Source of the DNA: Lentisphaerota bacterium
GTDB lineage: Bacteria > Verrucomicrobiota > Kiritimatiellia > JAAZAB01
Direction: 5' to 3'
Length of the DNA: 54,216 nucleotides
Assembly: GCA_016182435.1 (NCBI GenBank)
Contig: JACPGN010000210.1
Span: forward strand, 1 to 54,216
The number at the start of each line of letters is the position of its first letter. The stretch's first letter is position 1. A program made the translations under genes and the position numbers. Shown here piece after piece: positions 50,632 through 54,216 of this stretch. Below the pieces are notes generated by a model that saw nothing but the letters and a program-made list of their open reading frames with translations, was not told the origin of the DNA and searched no databases.

Positions 50632-51230
50632 GGTTCTTTCTTTGAACGAGACTTCAGTGAGTATCTTGCGCGCGCCTCGCCGACACCGAAGCCGATCTTT
50701 GTTTTGCTCGGTTCCGGAGGCGGCAGGAGCAGCGGACGGATTTTATGGTAAAGGTCGCGCAGGGCGGAATCGTGGGTCAGCAGCAGCTTCTCGACTTCGG
50801 CAAGCCGCTTCGCCAGGGTGGCGGTGGCCATCAACTGCTCGCGCATCTTGACGAACGCGCGCACGACGAAAACGCTCATTTCGACGGCCTTGCTGGAATT
50901 GAGAACCGTCGCGGCCATGATGACGCCGTGCTCGGTGAAGGCATAGGGAAGGTACTTGATGTTGTGCCCGCGCTTCAAGGTCGCAAATTGCGACCTTGAA
51001 CGTTGGTCTGATCCGGTCGCAATCTGCGACTTCAAGTTTTCAATTTCTTGCAGTGTAAGCTGAAACGCAAAGTCTTCAGGAAAGCGATTCCGATTGCGTT
51101 TCACCTGTTCGTTCAACCGTTTCACTTCCACGCCGTAGAGCATCGCCAATTCACGGTCCAGAATCACCTTGTGGCCGCGGATGGTCAGGATCACATCATT
51201 CACAGCGTACGGACTTAAGGTTTCGGTCAT
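50628..51230 (-). CDS. ORF6N-domain protein
   Basis: About 200 residues from the ATG at 51230, chosen for AGGGG upstream; the frame is open to 51308. The N-terminal 90 residues form the ORF6N domain: ILTIRGHKVILDRELAMLYG, VEVKRLNEQVKRNRNRFPED, FAFQLT, then YLPYAFTEHGVIMAATVLNS. These are phage-like DNA-binding modules found with restriction or antirepressor genes. The C-terminal half is helical (LAKRLAEVEKLLLTHDSALR). Its stop overlaps the start of the methylase fragment, a common pairing of ORF6N with restriction-modification genes. It may be a leftover of a lost defence island. Confidence 0.85.
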   Translation of the reverse strand: MTETLSPYAVNDVILTIRGHKVILDRELAMLYGVEVKRLNEQVKRNRNRFPEDFAFQLTLQEIENLKSQIATGSDQRSRSQFATLKRGHNIKYLPYAFTEHGVIMAATVLNSSKAVEMSVFVVRAFVKMREQLMATATLAKRLAEVEKLLLTHDSALRDLYHKIRPLLLPPPEPSKTKIGFGVGEARARYSLKSRSKKEP

Positions 51231-51256
51231 TTTTACCCCTTTTCGGATAGCTTTCG

Positions 51257-53320
51257 CTAACCGGCTCCTACGCGTTGGGGGAATTCGGATGCTGCGTCTT
51301 TGTGCCACCGGAAGTAAATGCCCCAGCCTTGGCCGCGGTCAAGGTCCAGCGCTACTACCACCGCGTGCGCGCCCTTCTTGAGGTTGAGCTTCACGCACGA
51401 GCGGTCGGGCTCCGCCGGATTCACCCGCTTTGGCTGGCAGATGGTCGGCTGGCCATCAACAAAGACCCGGCAGCCGCCATCATGGCCGAGACAAAGTGTC
51501 CAGGGCGCCGATTTGCTGACCTTGAACCGATTGGCTACGTAGACCATCCCGTCTTTTGTGCCGGTGAGCTGATGCACGTTGACGAAGTTAGTGGGCACGC
51601 CCCCTTGCGGCAGTGTATTATCAATCAGTTGCCAGCGGAGCTTGCGGTCGAGCGGGCGCACTGGTTGCGCTTGAGCAATGCCACCCGCGGGGCGGGGCAG
51701 TGGTCCGGCTAAGTGCCAGGTGGTAACGAAAGGAGAGAACGAGAACTTTGCTTTGGCCTGCGCTTTGGCTTGCTTCGCCTGGGCCGCGTGAAAGGTTACT
51801 ACGTACTTCGCCAATCGGGTCCGCTCCCGTTTCAACACCTGGACATAAGCGGGTTGGGACGTCTCAGGTTCGTCGCTGTAGGAGAGCATTTCGCCGAGCA
51901 CGCGGGCCGCCTCGCTGCCGGGATAGCGTTCCACAATCTGGCGGGCAATAGCTTGAGTCTGCTGCAGGCGCGGCAAGACGGCAATAGCCTTGTCGCACAG
52001 TTCGACCACGTTGGCCGGATTGGCACACTCATCCCGGACCTTGGTCCAATCGTGGTAGGCCCGATAGACTGCGCCCTGATCAACGAGGTCGCGCATGGTG
52101 CGCGCGAATTGCAGCGCGAGCGGGTCATTGGCGGCGCTCTTGGGGAAGAGACCCTCACGGTGGTCGAAGCGCGGCTGGGCGTAGTGATCGTTGCGATAAG
52201 CCTCGCGCTGCTTGTGATCGCGAAAATCAGGCACATCGAAGGCGCGCCCGTTTTCGGCCTGGGAGCGGTAGGCCAGGATGCCGGGAATGGTGCAATCGGC
52301 CGCCGTGTAGATGTCGAAAGGAGCGCTCTTGCCTTCGAGGATCTGGCGGGCAAAATAGTACAGCTCCCAGAAATCGCCGCCGCCGTGGCCGGCCTTCTCG
52401 GCCAGACCGGTGAATGCCGGCCAGGTCGGATTGACCTCCAGCATGGGACTATTGCCGCGCCCGCCGAGGCGCAGTTGCAAGCCCCGGCCGGCCATGCGGG
52501 CGGCGCCAAGCGTGCCCCAATAACGGGCAATGCCGTCATCGCTGGTCATGGGTCCCATCAGGTTGCGCACGAGGCCGCCATTGCTCATGGTAATCAGCGA
52601 GGGCGTGGCGGCGCCCATGCCGGAAACGCCTTTCATTACGTAGCCCGGCAGGCGGTGAGCGCCGGGCAGCGATACCACCCGCGTTGGGCGCGTGCCGGTG
52701 ATGTACATCATGGGCCCAAGCGAATGCGTGTTGTAATAGTGATAGTTGATCCAGCTCCGCCAGCTATGCGCCTGGTTGCCGGGGATGATCGGCGTGCCGT
52801 CAATATAGGTGTAGGAAAGCGTCAGGATCTCGTGAACATACTCGGCCTCGGCATAGACCAGTTCGCCGAAGAGGCCTTCATCCCACTTGGCTTTCAGCCA
52901 CATGTTGGCGGCGGAGAAGGGATAGTTCTCCGCCAGGTTATAGATCAGGCCGGAGCGCTCGACCTCCTCGACCAGGCGCACGCCCTCGGCCATGGTGTGG
53001 AACGAGGTTACTTCCGAGAGCACGTGAAAGCCCGCGCGCAGGCAGGCGATGGCGTCATCGGCGTGCGCCGGGCAAAAGGTCGCCAGCAACACGGCGTCAA
53101 AATCCTGCTTCAGGAATTCGGCGGCCTCGGCGGTTACGAAAGCGCCGGGGTTATGGTTCAAGAACGCCGTGCGCATATGTTCGTTGTAATCGCAGCCGGC
53201 AACGACATCAATGTTCAGCGCCCGGCAGGCGCCGTAGAAACTCGAGCCGCGCCCGAGTCCCCAGATGCCCAGGCGAATGCGCTTCTTGGTTTTGAATACG
53301 CTATCGGTCTCTCTGGCCAT
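51257..53320 (-). CDS. Gfo/Idh/MocA oxidoreductase with extra C-terminal domain
   Basis: A 687-residue protein, far above the usual 350-450. The first 330 residues are a Gfo/Idh/MocA enzyme: RLGIWGLGRGSSFYGACR (GxGxxG), VVAGCDYNE, FDAVLLATFCPAHADDAI, VLSEVTSFHTMAEGV (Glu kept, Lys-Pro of EKP lost), YNLAENYPFSAANMWLKAK, then HYYNTHSLGPMMYITG. It looks like a variant or possibly non-redox member because EKP is replaced by EVT. The C-terminal 200 residues after a linker rich in Gln/Lys/Ala (about 510-530) form a beta sandwich (TTWHLAGPLPRPAGG, WTLCLGHDGGCRVFVDG, GWGIYFRWH) resembling a galactose-binding or PA14-like module. The ATG has GAGGAG upstream. No signal peptide is visible. Confidence 0.8.
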   Translation of the reverse strand: MARETDSVFKTKKRIRLGIWGLGRGSSFYGACRALNIDVVAGCDYNEHMRTAFLNHNPGAFVTAEAAEFLKQDFDAVLLATFCPAHADDAIACLRAGFHVLSEVTSFHTMAEGVRLVEEVERSGLIYNLAENYPFSAANMWLKAKWDEGLFGELVYAEAEYVHEILTLSYTYIDGTPIIPGNQAHSWRSWINYHYYNTHSLGPMMYITGTRPTRVVSLPGAHRLPGYVMKGVSGMGAATPSLITMSNGGLVRNLMGPMTSDDGIARYWGTLGAARMAGRGLQLRLGGRGNSPMLEVNPTWPAFTGLAEKAGHGGGDFWELYYFARQILEGKSAPFDIYTAADCTIPGILAYRSQAENGRAFDVPDFRDHKQREAYRNDHYAQPRFDHREGLFPKSAANDPLALQFARTMRDLVDQGAVYRAYHDWTKVRDECANPANVVELCDKAIAVLPRLQQTQAIARQIVERYPGSEAARVLGEMLSYSDEPETSQPAYVQVLKRERTRLAKYVVTFHAAQAKQAKAQAKAKFSFSPFVTTWHLAGPLPRPAGGIAQAQPVRPLDRKLRWQLIDNTLPQGGVPTNFVNVHQLTGTKDGMVYVANRFKVSKSAPWTLCLGHDGGCRVFVDGQPTICQPKRVNPAEPDRSCVKLNLKKGAHAVVVALDLDRGQGWGIYFRWHKDAASEFPQRVGAG

Positions 53321-53447
53321 GGTTCAGCTCTCCTCTTTGTTAATGCGCTCAAAAAAAAGTTTTTAAGGCGGGCATCATAGAGGAGTGATGCTGAAAGCGC
53401 AAGAGCCATGCCGGAGGGTATCTTGCCCGAAAAATATGAGCGGGGAA

Positions 53448-53503
53448 GCGGGGAATTATGTCGCGGGGAATTATTGACCGGCGCGGGATTCGTGGTATAA
53501 GAT
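53448..53503 (+). promoter_or_regulatory. Promoter-like region with two direct repeats
   Basis: GCGGGGAATTAT occurs twice (53448-53459 and 53463-53474), 15 bp apart. Then TTGACC (53474-53479) and TATAAG (53496-53501) with a 16-bp spacer resemble sigma-70 boxes. It could drive the EF-Tu-like gene 190 bp downstream, with the repeats as regulator-binding or insertion sites. The intervening stretch 53504-53690 holds an inverted repeat and no gene. Confidence 0.4.
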
Positions 53504-53549
53504 AACTGCCACGAAGAACAAAGACTGTTATACGCCAAAATAAATTATT

Positions 53550-53622
53550 ACAGAAGCTCGCAAAGAGCACAAAGCCAAATGGTGTTAAATCTGTATTCTT
53601 GGCGACCTTTGCGGCCTTCTGT
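53550..53622. repeat. GCAAAG/CTTTGC inverted repeat
   Basis: ACAGAAGCTCGCAAAG (53550-53565) and CTTTGCGGCCTTCTGT (53607-53622) are inverted with 14 of 16 pairs matching. They resemble a GCAAAG/CTTTGC repeat family known widely in environmental genomes. Confidence 0.6.
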
Positions 53623-53690
53623 TTATAAAATATCGAAGGGGACGATGGGTAATTATTAACAAAGCCGGGGAAGCCGGCGAAAGGAGAGTT

Positions 53691-53951
53691 ATGGCTGAAG
53701 TTAAAATTGGCCAGATTACGCATTATTTCGGGCATATTGGCGTCGGCGCGATTCAACTCACGGATGGGGACTTGGTCCTGGGCGATACGATTCACGTCAA
53801 GGGCCACACAAGCGATTTTACCCAGGTGATTGAATCCATGCAGATTGAGCATGTCAATGTGCCGAAAGCCGCGCGCGGGCAGAACGTAGGCACTAAGCTC
53901 AAAGATCATGTCCGCGTCAACGACACGGTTTTTAAGGTCGTGCCCGGTTAA
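53691..53951 (+). CDS. Stand-alone EF-Tu domain-2-like protein
   Basis: An 86-residue protein that matches the beta-barrel second domain of translation GTPases: KIGQITHYFGHIGVGAIQLT, LVLGDTIHVKG, and VIESMQIEHVNVPKAARGQN, ending GTKLKDHVRVNDTVFKV. It has no GTPase domain and is annotated in many genomes simply as a translation elongation factor-like protein of unknown role. AAAGGAG precedes the ATG. It stands apart from translation genes here, and the DNA polymerase X gene follows on the same strand. Confidence 0.85.
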   Translation: MAEVKIGQITHYFGHIGVGAIQLTDGDLVLGDTIHVKGHTSDFTQVIESMQIEHVNVPKAARGQNVGTKLKDHVRVNDTVFKVVPG

Positions 53952-53984
53952 ACCGGCGCTCCAAGGCCTTCTCTGGAGCTGGCC

Positions 53985-54002
53985 CACACTTTCCAAAGTG
54001 TG
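53985..54002. repeat. CACACTTT hairpin
   Basis: CACACTTT (53985-53992) and AAAGTGTG (53995-54002) with a CC loop, extended by GGC/GCC outside. It is a common dispersed palindrome; no T-run follows, so a terminator is unlikely. Confidence 0.6.
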
Positions 54003-54078
54003 AGCCAGGCAAAGTAACCCTCAAGTGGGCCCGTCATTCCCCGGCTGGGTTAGCATGTGCCGCGCGCAAGGGACTCTT

Positions 54079-54216
54079 ATGCCGGTTCATAATATCGAAA
54101 TTGCCCAAACGCTCGACAAGCTGGCCGACCTGCTGGAAATCGAGGGCGCCAATGTGTTTCGCGTGCGCGCCTACCGCAACGCCGCCCGGCTGGTGGAAAA
54201 CCTGCCGCGCAGCGTG
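54079..54216 (+). CDS. DNA polymerase X family protein, N-terminal end (runs off right edge)
   Basis: Only 46 codons are present. They match the start of bacterial PolX proteins: [20 protein letters not shown], then [16 protein letters not shown], the first helix-hairpin-helix-like part of the 8-kDa domain, which binds gapped DNA. The full enzymes (about 570 residues) combine a family X polymerase with a PHP exonuclease and repair DNA gaps. The ATG is preceded by AAGGGA. The rest lies outside the window. Confidence 0.8.
   Translation, partial: MPVHNIEIAQTLDKLADLLEIEGANVFRVRAYRNAARLVENLPRSV

Overview
The window looks like a bacterial metagenome contig from a polysaccharide-degrading lineage, most plausibly in the PVC group (Verrucomicrobiota, Kiritimatiellota or Lentisphaerota). 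That placement is inferred from gene content: many unusual glycoside-hydrolase-like proteins, heparinase II/III, malectin, DUF4838-like and GH116 proteins, Gfo/Idh/MocA oxidoreductases, UroD-like proteins, OPT-like membrane proteins, and very many REP-like palindromic repeats. No rRNA, tRNA or CRISPR array was seen.

Layout. 1-503 (minus) is the start of a PfkB-type sugar kinase that runs off the left edge. 504-1113 is repeat-rich, with six hairpins in a row. 1114-3119 holds a glycosidase-like remnant and an AraC regulator. Just downstream, two direct repeats 21 bp apart form a likely AraC operator in front of a long plus-strand carbohydrate run (3275-21256): heparinase-like lyase, GH42-like protein, six-hairpin glycosidase, giant secreted malectin protein, secreted hypothetical, amidohydrolase, SDR, UroD-like protein, DUF4838-like glycosidase and beta-helix protein. 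21555-29581 is minus strand: sialidase-like protein, TIM-barrel glycosidase-like protein, Gfo/Idh/MocA oxidoreductase, second UroD-like protein, a decayed class III aminotransferase and a DeoR regulator. A dyad lies between DeoR and the divergent FucI/AraA-like isomerase. A large alpha/beta hydrolase converges on the isomerase.

33547-50127 is the most novel part. It is one plus-strand array: OPT-like membrane protein, unknown protein, PqqD-like protein, FtsX permease, ABC ATPase, a 1,698-residue fusion of a degenerate M28 peptidase with an FtsX permease, a second OPT-like protein, a second ABC ATPase and a GH116 glycosidase. Stop/start overlaps tie several genes together. I read it as a two-ABC, two-OPT envelope export or import system of unknown substrate. 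A perfect 45-bp inverted repeat brackets its central 8.8 kb.

50317-53320 (minus) has a truncated Eco57I-like methylase, an ORF6N protein and a long Gfo/Idh-like oxidoreductase. The right end (plus) has a small EF-Tu domain-2-like protein and the start of a PolX DNA polymerase.

A theme across the window is short palindromic or tandem repeats lying in frame inside coding genes (at least eight places), resembling the Rickettsia palindromic element phenomenon. Other repeat copies sit at the edges of broken genes.
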